DNA of 64,000 nt from Streptomyces asiaticus (lineage in GTDB: Bacteria; Actinomycetota; Actinomycetes; Streptomycetales; Streptomycetaceae): NCBI RefSeq assembly GCF_018138715.1, contig NZ_JAGSHX010000006.1:620001-684000 (forward strand), given 5' to 3'. Each line of letters starts with the position of its first letter. Within the stretch, counting starts at the first letter, position 1. This document shows positions 58,434-64,000 of the stretch, piece by piece. Made by a program: the position numbers and the translations under genes. The notes beneath the pieces were generated by a model. The model was not told the DNA's origin. It searched no databases and was given only the letters and a program-made list of their open reading frames with translations.

Positions 58434-59045
58434 TCAGCCTCCGCGCGGCCGGGCGTCCAGGGCCCGCAGCGCCATATCGGCGGCGCGCTCGAAGTAGCCG
58501 GGCTCCAGGGGCGCGCCACGGGCCGAGACGCGCCAGTAGACCAGCCCGCCGAGCAGATCGAGCGCCAGCTCGCGGTCGAGGTCCGGCGGCAGCTCACCGC
58601 GGTCGACCGCCCGGTCCAGCGCATCGGTCATCCGGGCGCGCCGGGGCTCGCCGACGCAGCGGGCCAGGGCCTGGCTCAGCTCCTCGTCGCGCTGCGCCTC
58701 GGCGATCAGGTCCGGCAGGATCCGGGAGAACCGCGGATGGGTCAGCCAGTCGGCCACCGCGCGCAGCCCGGCCAGCACATCGCCGCGCAGGGTCCCGGTG
58801 TCGGGCGGCTCCACCAGGGCGACGCTCAGCTCGGACACGACCGCGATGACCATCCGCTGCTTCGACGGCCACCGCCGGTACAGGGCGCTCTTGCCCACCC
58901 CGGCCCGTTTGGCCACCGCCTCCATCGACAACCGGCCGTAGCCCTGCTCGGCGAGCTCGTCGAGGACGGCTTCGGAGATGGCCGCGGTCTTGTCCGCGCG
59001 CAGGGTGGCGGCGCCGCTCGGAGGGCGCCGGGTGGGCTCCGACAT
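58434..59045 (-). CDS. TetR-family repressor
   Basis: A 203-residue TetR regulator: HTH VLDELAEQGYGRLSMEAVAK, RAGVGKSALYRRWPSKQRMV, then an all-helical ligand domain (LTHPRFSRILPDLIAEAQRD). It is divergent from an NTF2-like/NmrA gene pair. Two near-identical palindromes lie between them, so it very likely represses both its own promoter and the pair. The ligand is unknown. Confidence 0.92.
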   Translation of the reverse strand: MSEPTRRPPSGAATLRADKTAAISEAVLDELAEQGYGRLSMEAVAKRAGVGKSALYRRWPSKQRMVIAVVSELSVALVEPPDTGTLRGDVLAGLRAVADWLTHPRFSRILPDLIAEAQRDEELSQALARCVGEPRRARMTDALDRAVDRGELPPDLDRELALDLLGGLVYWRVSARGAPLEPGYFERAADMALRALDARPRGG

Positions 59046-59064
59046 GACCCCGAGGTTAACAGAT

Positions 59065-59122
59065 GGACGGGACGGTACCGTCTCGTTCTATGCTGTGCGG
59101 ACGGGACGGCACCGTCCCGTCC
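59065..59122. promoter_or_regulatory. Twin TetR operators
   Basis: Site 1: GGACGGGACGG (59065-59075), TA, CCGTCTCGTTC (59078-59088). Site 2: GGACGGGACGG (59099-59109), CA, CCGTCCCGTCC (59112-59122), a perfect palindrome. The centres are 34 bp apart, near three helical turns, so two dimers can bind on one face. Site 2 ends 33 bp before ATG 59156; site 1 begins 19 bp before the TetR start. Confidence 0.85.
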
Positions 59123-59155
59123 TATTGACTTCCGTTGATGGAGGAGAGGTACGCC

Positions 59156-59578
59156 ATGGACGACCGCGTCAAGGTGTTCGAGCGGGCCAAGGAGCTGCTG
59201 CTCGGCCACGACATGGTGGGATTCGCGGAGCTGTGGGCCGTCGACGGCACCATGGAGTTCCCCTTCGCCCCGCCCGGCCGGCCGCGCCTGCTGGAGGGGC
59301 GTGAGGCCGTGCGCGCATACGTGCGGGACTACACCGACCACATCGATCTGCGCGCCGTCGCGCACGAGGTCGTCCATCTCACCGAGGACCCCGACGTGCT
59401 GATCGTGGAGTTCTCGATGGACGCCGTGGCCGTCGGAACCGGCCGCCCGCTCCGCCCCGGCTACGTCGCCGTCATCACCGTCCGCGACGGCGAGATCGCC
59501 TCGTACCGTGACTACTGGAATCCGCTGATGCTCGACGAGATGAGCTTCGGTTCCGAGGAGGGCCGGACCCATGGCTGA
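59156..59578 (+). CDS. NTF2-like (SnoaL-like) protein
   Basis: A 140-residue cone-shaped NTF2-fold protein: FERAKELLLGHDMVGFAELW, GTMEFPFAPPGRPRLLEGRE, VLIVEFSMDAVAVGTGRPLR and SYRDYWNPLML. The family includes small isomerases, dehydratases and binding proteins. A strong GGAGGAGAGG lies six bases before ATG 59156. It overlaps the NmrA-like gene by 8 nt. The pair is probably induced when the TetR repressor meets its ligand and may detoxify it. Confidence 0.85.
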   Translation: MDDRVKVFERAKELLLGHDMVGFAELWAVDGTMEFPFAPPGRPRLLEGREAVRAYVRDYTDHIDLRAVAHEVVHLTEDPDVLIVEFSMDAVAVGTGRPLRPGYVAVITVRDGEIASYRDYWNPLMLDEMSFGSEEGRTHG

Positions 59579-60443
59579 ACCCACCGCTCTGGTCCTCGGC
59601 GCCACCGGGAACACCGGCTCCGAGGTGCTGCGGATGGTGCGCGCGGAGGGCGCGCGGCCGCTGGCCGCCACCCGGCGGCCCGAGACCGCGGCCGCGGCGG
59701 GCGTGGCCGACGCCGTACGGTTCGACTGGCACGACCCGGCAGGCCACGCGGCGGCGCTGCGCGGTGTGGACCGGCTCTACCTCGTCGCGCCCCTGGGGGT
59801 GGCCGAGCCGCTGCCCGTGGTCGAGCCGTTCCTTAAGGCCGCGGTCGCCCAGGGCGTACGGCGTGCGGTGCTGCTGAGCTCGTCCGCGGTCGACGAGGCG
59901 GACACCGGCCTCGGCGCGCTGCACACGCTGGTGCGGCGGACCGTGCCCGAGTGGGCGGTGCTGCGGCCCTCGTGGTTCATGCAGAACTTCACCGGTGACC
60001 ATCCGGTAGCCCAGGCCATCCGCGGCGACGGCGAGATCGTCACCGCCACCGGGGACGGCAGGGTGGCCTTCGTCGACGCGACGGACATCGCCGCCGTCGC
60101 CACCCGGGCCCTGCTGGACGACCGTCCGCACACCACGGAACACGTCATCACCGGCCCGGAGGCGCTCGGTTACGCCGAGGCGGCGCGCATCGTGGCGGAG
60201 GTCTCCGGGCGGCCGGTCCGCCATACCGCGGTGGAGACCGGGGAGTTGGTCGGGAGACTGAGGGCGACAGGGCTGCCGCCGGAGTTCGCCGCGTTCCTCG
60301 CCGGGCTCGACGAGGACATCCGGCACGGCGCGGAGGACCGTACGACGGACACCGTCGAGCGGGTCACCGGGCGCCCTCCCCGCTCGTTCCGCGCCTTCGC
60401 CGAGGCACACCGCGCCGCGTTCGTTCCGCCGTCGGCGGCCTAG
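59571..60443 (+). CDS. NmrA-like NAD(P)-binding protein
   Basis: A 290-residue atypical SDR: cofactor loop VLGATGNTGSEVLRMV, then RAVLLSSSAV, VLRPSWFMQNFTGDHPVAQA and FVDATDIAAVATRALL. NmrA-like proteins reduce small quinones or aldehydes, or sense NADP redox state; homologues occur as ergot-alkaloid-type reductases. It is co-translated with the NTF2-like gene. ATG 59571 is inside the previous gene. Confidence 0.88.
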   Translation: MAEPTALVLGATGNTGSEVLRMVRAEGARPLAATRRPETAAAAGVADAVRFDWHDPAGHAAALRGVDRLYLVAPLGVAEPLPVVEPFLKAAVAQGVRRAVLLSSSAVDEADTGLGALHTLVRRTVPEWAVLRPSWFMQNFTGDHPVAQAIRGDGEIVTATGDGRVAFVDATDIAAVATRALLDDRPHTTEHVITGPEALGYAEAARIVAEVSGRPVRHTAVETGELVGRLRATGLPPEFAAFLAGLDEDIRHGAEDRTTDTVERVTGRPPRSFRAFAEAHRAAFVPPSAA

Positions 60444-60500
60444 ACCCCGGTCCGGGGCAGGGAGGGGAAAGATCCGCCGGACGCCCCGGAGCGGCCGGGC

Positions 60501-60740
60501 TCAGCGGACGGCGAAGGCCAGGAAGTCCGCCCAGGCGGTGGCGGCTATGTGGAGGCGGGGACCGTCGGGGTTCTTGGAGTCCCGTATGTGGACGGTGGTG
60601 GGGGTGGTGGCGACCTCGACGCAGTCGCCGCCGCCCGCGTCGCTGTGGCGGGACTTGTGCCAGTCGAGAGCGATCTCGACGCACTCGCCGCCGCCCGAGT
60701 CGCTGTAGCCGCTCTTGAACCACAACAGGTCGTCGCTCAT
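60501..60740 (-). CDS. DUF397 protein with a duplicated motif
   Basis: A 79-residue DUF397 protein. The family motif appears twice: FKSGYSDSGGGECVEIA and WHKSRHSDAGGGDCVEVATT, followed by the usual end VHIRDSKNPDGPRLHIAATA and WADFLAFAV. The first copy is only a fragment, so a partial duplication has extended the N terminus. DUF397 proteins are partners of XRE regulators in streptomycetes. It overlaps the XRE gene by 4 nt (ATGA). Confidence 0.9.
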   Translation of the reverse strand: MSDDLLWFKSGYSDSGGGECVEIALDWHKSRHSDAGGGDCVEVATTPTTVHIRDSKNPDGPRLHIAATAWADFLAFAVR

Positions 60741-61294
60741 CTCTCACCCATCAACTGGCTCATGACTTCCGGGCCGCCAATTTGCCGCCGTAGCGCAGCC
60801 TCTTCGAGGATGACGTGGATCAGTGCCCTCGGCTTACGATCGAAGATCGCCTTGCGGTCCAGACGACCTTGCACGAGCTGTTCGAACTCTGCATCTTCGA
60901 AGGGCGGGTAGTTGCACGCGAGTAGCGCCCGAATGTAGCCCTCTGTCTGCAGAAGTCCATGGATCACCTGGGTGCAGTACGACGCGATGCTCAGGGCTTC
61001 CTGCTCCAGCTGAACGAAGCCCTGGAAGTACACCGGGTAGCGCTCAAGCCGCAAGTACTTGATCGCAGACCGCAGCAACCCGCCCGCGTCCAGTGCCTTC
61101 TCGGCCACGTCGATGAACTCGTCCGTCGGCGGCTTCGCGCACGTCTCCACGGCGCTCACCGCCGACCCGGTGTAATTCATCAGCGCACCCAACTCGTCCT
61201 GGGTGAACCCCGCCCGTTCCCGCAGAAGCCGCAGGACAGCGGCGAAGTACTGCACGGTCGGCGGAGCGGAGTCCTCCTTCTTCGACTGGGCCAC
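60737..61294 (-). CDS. XRE-family regulator with shortened DUF5753 domain
   Basis: A 185-residue protein: HTH LRLLRERAGFTQDELGALMN and YTGSAVSAVETCAKPPTDEF, then the DUF5753 start (RYPVYFQGFVQLEQEALSIA, VIHGLLQTEGYIRALL, RLDRKAIFDRKPRALIHVIL, EEAALRRQIGGPEVMSQLMG). Normal members are ~270-290 residues; this ends just after the IGGPEVM motif, losing the last ~90. The stop overlaps the DUF397 start, so the pair is still coupled. Start GTG 61294 is chosen. Either a natural short form or a truncated gene. Confidence 0.82.
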   Translation of the reverse strand: MAQSKKEDSAPPTVQYFAAVLRLLRERAGFTQDELGALMNYTGSAVSAVETCAKPPTDEFIDVAEKALDAGGLLRSAIKYLRLERYPVYFQGFVQLEQEALSIASYCTQVIHGLLQTEGYIRALLACNYPPFEDAEFEQLVQGRLDRKAIFDRKPRALIHVILEEAALRRQIGGPEVMSQLMGER

Positions 61295-61409
61295 GCGGCC
61301 CCCCAACAACTCTCAACGCCAATCAACCCGCGCTCGACCAGAGTTGCCGGTCGCCGCAGTCGACGCTCTGTTACTGGTGAAGGCAGCGGCCTGCACTGAC
61401 AGTGGGAGG

Positions 61410-61574
61410 ATGAACGCGGAAAGACACGACGTAAACCCGCTCCATGGCTGGAAGCAGAGGTTTACGCTCATCCCTCCATCCGTCTCCCATGCTCGCCGCG
61501 CCGCCGATGCCGCTCTCCGCACCTGGGGCCTGGACCGGAGCTCGGCGGCCCTCTGGGCCCGAATCCGCCTGTAG
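61410..61574 (+). pseudogene. Truncated anti-sigma-type ATPase (HATPase) gene start
   Basis: ATG 61410, directly after GGGAGG, opens 54 codons. WKQRFTLIPPSVSHARRAAD and AALRTWGLDRSSAALWARI match the first ~50 residues of the RsbW/HATPase-like ATP-binding proteins that streptomycetes encode divergently from XRE/DUF397 pairs. The N-box (SELVTNA) should follow, but the frame stops at 61574, exactly where a 410 bp palindrome begins. I see no remainder beyond the palindrome. Best read as a gene cut by that element. Confidence 0.6.
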
Positions 61575-61575
61575 C

Positions 61576-61986
61576 GGTCGTCGGTTGGGCGCGGCGCCGT
61601 CTCGCGCCTTCGGCGCAATTGAGCATGGGTCGGGGGTGCCGGGGCCGGGGCCGCGTCGCCGGCCGCCGGGCCGGTGGGGGCGGGGCGAGTGGCGGCATCC
61701 GGGCTCGCGGGCCGGAGTCGATCCGGACTGCGGGCGCGGCCCCTCCGGGTACCCCTCTCAAAAACACTTGATCTGGCGCAACTAATAAGTCAAGCAATCT
61801 CCAGAGGGGTACCCCACCCCCGGCGGAGTTGTCCGGCGTCGACCCGAGCCCCCGACTGCGGAAGCCGCCACCGGGCCCGACCTCCCACCGGCCCGGCGGC
61901 CGGCGACGCCGCCCGCGCCCCCACCAGCCGCCCCCATGCTCAAATGCGCCGAAGGCGCGAAACGGCGCCGCAGACGACAAACGACC
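61576..61986. repeat. ~410 bp imperfect palindrome (long inverted repeat)
   Basis: Left arm 61576-61758 and right arm 61803-61986 are reverse complements over most of their length. Shared blocks: GGCGCCGT, TCGCGCCTTCGGCGCA, TTGAGCATGGG, GCGTCGCCGGCCGCC and GGGCCGGTGGG; the inner ends GGTACCCCTCT / AGAGGGGTACC are exact. The 44 bp centre is much more AT-rich and has a short CTTGA/TCAAG repeat. Both arms encode the same hypothetical peptide pattern in opposite frames. No transposase is present. It could be a MITE-like element or a head-to-head duplication. Confidence 0.85.
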
Positions 61987-62080
61987 CCAGCCCGGCACGC
62001 GCCTCCGGGCTCACTCCAGGACATGCCGCAGATCTCACGCCCCCTGGACCACCTCGGCCGCGACGCGCGAACGTACGGCG

Positions 62081-63256
62081 ATGCGCGCCTATGCGGAACT
62101 GATGCGTCATGGATCGGCTCGGCGGCTGATGCTCGCCTCCACCACCGGTAAGCTGCGCTTTGCCATCTTCCCCCTGGCCACCGTCCTGCTCGGACACGGC
62201 TCTTCGGGCTCGTTCCTGGACGCGGGGATCGTGGCCGGGGCCTGGAGCGTCGGCGGCACCGTGACGGCGCCGCTCCGGGGCAGACTGGTGGACCGTCATG
62301 GGCAACGGTGGCCCATGGGAGTCATGGCCGTGCTCACCGCGCTCGCCGTGGCCGGTCTGGTGACGGCCACGGCGACCACACAGCTGGTGCTCTCCGGCAC
62401 GCTCGCCGGGGCGAGCGCACCGCCCATCGTGGCGAGCACACGCTCATTGTGGGCGCGGGCCGTCCCCCACGACCTGCTGCGCGGCGCTTACGCGCTCGAA
62501 GCCGTCCTCACCGAGGTGACCAAGATCTGCGGCCCGCTCGTCGCGGCAGCGGCGGCCGTACGGTCCCCCCGGCTCGGGGTGATCGTTGCCGGGGCGCTCC
62601 TGGTGGCGGGCTCGTGCCTGGTGATGTCACACCCTCCGGCCCTCTCCACCCTCGCAGCCCCCGCCCCGGACACCGGCAGCCGTGGCGTCCTGAGCTCGCC
62701 CGCGCTGCGGCTGCTGCTTCTCACCAACGTCTGCGCCGGAATCTGCCTCGGGGCACTGACGGTCGGCCTTCCCGCCCGGGCCGCCGAGAGTGGTTCGGCG
62801 GCGGGCGCGGGCTGGATGTTCGCCTGCCTGGGCCTGGGCAGCGCACTCGCCGGCGCACGCTTCGGCACCCGCCACCGCACGGCCCCGCCCGCCACCGGCT
62901 ATCTCACCACCCTCACCTGGCTCGCACTGCTTCTGGCCCTCCTGGCCGCCATATCGGCACCCCCGCTCATGGCGCTCCTCCTCACCCTCGCAGGCGCGGC
63001 GTTCGCCCCCATGACCGTCTGCCTGTTCGAACTGCTGGACGCACACGCGCCCCGTGGCACGGCCGTCGCGTCCATGATGTGGATGGTCGCAGGCGAGGAA
63101 CTCGGCATCGCCGCCGGGACCATGGCCACCGGAGCCCTGGCCCAGCAGGCGGGCACCTGGCCGACCCTCGTCCTCGCGGCGGCGGCATGCGGACTCGGCG
63201 CCACGATCACCGCGCTGCGCATCACCGAATTGGCCTGTGACGAACGATCACCGTGA
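62081..63256 (+). CDS. MFS transporter
   Basis: A 391-residue protein with about twelve membrane helices, for example FAIFPLATVLLGHGSSGSFL, WPMGVMAVLTALAVAGLVTA and LLALLAAISAPPLMALLLTL, and the MFS loop RGRLVDRHGQRWPM between helices 2 and 3. It resembles small actinobacterial drug or metabolite exporters. ATG 62081 has no good ribosome site; the frame continues open upstream to 61829, through the palindrome, but that part does not look like protein. Substrate unknown. Confidence 0.85.
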   Translation: MRAYAELMRHGSARRLMLASTTGKLRFAIFPLATVLLGHGSSGSFLDAGIVAGAWSVGGTVTAPLRGRLVDRHGQRWPMGVMAVLTALAVAGLVTATATTQLVLSGTLAGASAPPIVASTRSLWARAVPHDLLRGAYALEAVLTEVTKICGPLVAAAAAVRSPRLGVIVAGALLVAGSCLVMSHPPALSTLAAPAPDTGSRGVLSSPALRLLLLTNVCAGICLGALTVGLPARAAESGSAAGAGWMFACLGLGSALAGARFGTRHRTAPPATGYLTTLTWLALLLALLAAISAPPLMALLLTLAGAAFAPMTVCLFELLDAHAPRGTAVASMMWMVAGEELGIAAGTMATGALAQQAGTWPTLVLAAAACGLGATITALRITELACDERSP

Positions 63257-63313
63257 GGCGAGCGAAAAGCCACTCGGCTCCGGCGGGCCGCTACGGGGTG
63301 TCCGACGGAACGT

Positions 63314-63432
63314 GACGCCTGCGGCGGGCTGCTCCCCTCCCCGCCCCTTCCCACGCAGCATCGATATGCGGCTCCGCCGCGTGGGGGCTCCGCCCCAGAC
63401 CCCGGGGCCCAGGGGCGAAGCCCCCGCGTGGT
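63314..63432. repeat. GC-rich repeat element, one end only (copy D)
   Basis: GACGCCTGCGGCG (63314-63326) plus TCCCCTCCCCGCCCCTTCCC (63333-63352) match the left end of copy B. TGCGGCTCCGCCGCGTGG, GGGGCTCCGCCCC and GGGGCGAAGCCCC follow. The mirrored right end is missing, so this copy is truncated. Confidence 0.85.
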
Positions 63433-63573
63433 CCGCCGGACATCCCCTAGACGCAATGCCGGGACTCTGTTGGTGCCCCGACGCCTGGCACGGCCGCTCG
63501 CCGCGTTGTCGCGTCACCCGAGTACGCCCAAGTAACGAGGGCGACGCTCCGCCTTGCGATCGACCGCACCAGC

Positions 63574-63603
63574 CTCCCCCAGCTACCGCTGGGAGGTGCC
63601 CCC
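63574..63603. repeat. Hairpin repeat shared with copy C, inverted
   Basis: CTCCCCCAGCTACCGC and TGGGAGGTGCCCCC form one 30 bp unit that is the reverse complement of 53913-53942 inside copy C. It folds on itself (CCCAGC/GCTGGG). Units like this are widespread in streptomycete intergenic DNA. Confidence 0.85.
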
Positions 63604-63671
63604 GCTCGCGGCCGGGCGCCCCCTTTGACGACAGACCCTAGGCGGATCGGCGGAAGTCGGCTGCGTTCGGT

Positions 63672-63750
63672 GCGCCCCGAAGGGGCGCGGGGCTGTGTCG
63701 AAGTGCGGCTCCGCCGCGCGGCTGTGTCGATATGCGGCTCCGCCGCGTGG
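63672..63750. repeat. Hairpin plus two tandem TGCGGCTCCGCCGCG units
   Basis: GCGCCCC-GAA-GGGGCGC (63672-63688) is followed by two 30 bp direct repeats (63691-63720, 63721-63750). Each has GCTGTGTCGA and TGCGGCTCCGCCGCG, with AAG/TA and C/T differences. The same TGCGGCTCCGCCGCGTGG core occurs in copies A, C and D. Confidence 0.85.
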
Positions 63751-63811
63751 GACCAGCCACGACGGCGCCGCGGACGATCGACGGCAGGTCAGGGCACTTC
63801 CAGCGGAGCGC

Positions 63812-64000
63812 TCAGCGGAACAGCACACCCGGGAGGCCGGGGCGGTCGACGGCCTCCTGGAGGGCGGCGCGCAGGGTGTGGCTGTCGGTGAGGGGGCCGC
63901 CGGGCCGGATCAGCCAGACATGGCCCTGCCGTACGCAGCCGGGCCTGGGGCAGCGCAGCACCCGGCCCGGCCCCGCCGCGGCCACCGTACGGCGGCGGGC
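63812..64000 (-). CDS. Hypothetical protein, C-terminal fragment (5' end outside window)
   Basis: The minus-strand frame is open from the window edge to TGA at 63812-63814, giving 62 residues. It reads through GRVLRCPRPGCVRQGHVWLI and TDSHTLRAALQEAVDRPGLP before ending in GVLFR. A CxxxxC pair next to an HVWL segment may bind a metal or form a disulfide. Codon bias fits real coding. I do not recognise the family. Confidence 0.6.
   Translation of the reverse strand, partial: ARRRTVAAAGPGRVLRCPRPGCVRQGHVWLIRPGGPLTDSHTLRAALQEAVDRPGLPGVLFR

Larger units (their letters stand above)
63257..63811. other. Repeat-filled convergent intergenic region
   Basis: These 555 bp between the MFS stop and the last partial gene hold no credible CDS. 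They contain half of a terminal-inverted-repeat element (63314-63432), a hairpin unit (63574-63603), a GCGCCCC/GGGGCGC hairpin (63672-63688) and two tandem 30-mers (63691-63750). The region looks like a hotspot where several repeat families have accumulated. Confidence 0.8.

Noticed and set aside
55343..58849. 1168-codon plus-strand ORF across the SpoIIE and caspase genes
   Set aside because: It is antisense to two well-supported genes, and its composition is that of a shadow frame.
61829..62080. N-terminal extension of the MFS gene through the palindrome
   Set aside because: The added Pro/Arg-rich sequence is repeat DNA; membrane helices begin only after ATG 62081.

Overview
The window is very GC-rich. 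It uses GTG starts freely, and genes are often joined by 1-4 nt overlaps (ATGA, GTGA, TGATG). It encodes families typical of Streptomyces: an AfsR/SARP regulator, an AfsA-type gamma-butyrolactone synthase with a TetR receptor, a DUF397/XRE pair, SpoIIE-type phosphatases, DUF2267 and ChaB. I read it as chromosomal Streptomyces DNA; the repeat families suggest a large-genome lineage. I saw no rRNA, tRNA or CRISPR array.

Layout. 1-10.9 kb: 3' end of a GH2 beta-galactosidase, NUDIX, methyltransferase/HxlR divergent pair, small stress-type genes, peptide deformylase, an OlsB/OlsA-like acyltransferase pair, paaK and a lipoprotein. 11.2-19.5 kb: a minus-strand sugar-catabolism operon (DeoR/LacI hybrid regulator, ABC importer, 2-hydroxyacid dehydrogenase, DUF2264 protein, TIM-barrel isomerase). 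19.6-26.6 kb: ECF sigma factor, AfsR-like regulator, then a DUF4142 / DUF1996 / sigma-with-zinc-finger operon. 26.7-32.4 kb: a PucR-like regulator divergent from a redox module (six-helix cytochrome b, NuoF-like flavoprotein fused to a ferredoxin, two-repeat COG4315 lipoprotein, His/Met-tailed lipoprotein). 32.5-35.9 kb: gamma-butyrolactone locus (HAD, AfsA-like, TetR receptor, SDR). 35.8-46.4 kb: sialidase-like protein, a broken aldo/keto reductase and an Opp/Dpp importer, divergent from a four-carbon acid-sugar kinase / PdxA2 / DeoR operon. 46.6-60.4 kb: mixed housekeeping and stress genes: esterase, HhH-GPD protein, SigB/F-type sigma factor, a split LigD-like ligase/polymerase pair, GlxA-type regulator, L-asparaginase, SpoIIE phosphatase, caspase-like protease, and a TetR/NTF2/NmrA unit with twin operators. 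60.5-64 kb: DUF397/XRE pair, a truncated anti-sigma-type ATPase gene ending at a ~410 bp imperfect palindrome, an MFS transporter and clustered repeats.

The most system-like novelty is the 28.2-32.4 kb redox module. It looks able to carry electrons from a cytoplasmic donor through an NADH-type flavoprotein and ferredoxin to a membrane cytochrome b and on to cell-surface lipoproteins. The second theme is architectural. Every convergent junction longer than 200 bp carries repeat DNA; four of the five carry one GC-rich family with 20 bp (up to ~38 bp) terminal inverted repeats that probably acts as a bidirectional terminator. Other shorter convergent gaps carry a 13-14 bp terminator hairpin or a tandem array of palindromes.

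Coordinates rest on reading-frame and ribosome-binding-site judgement. Functional names come from motif recognition without database searches.
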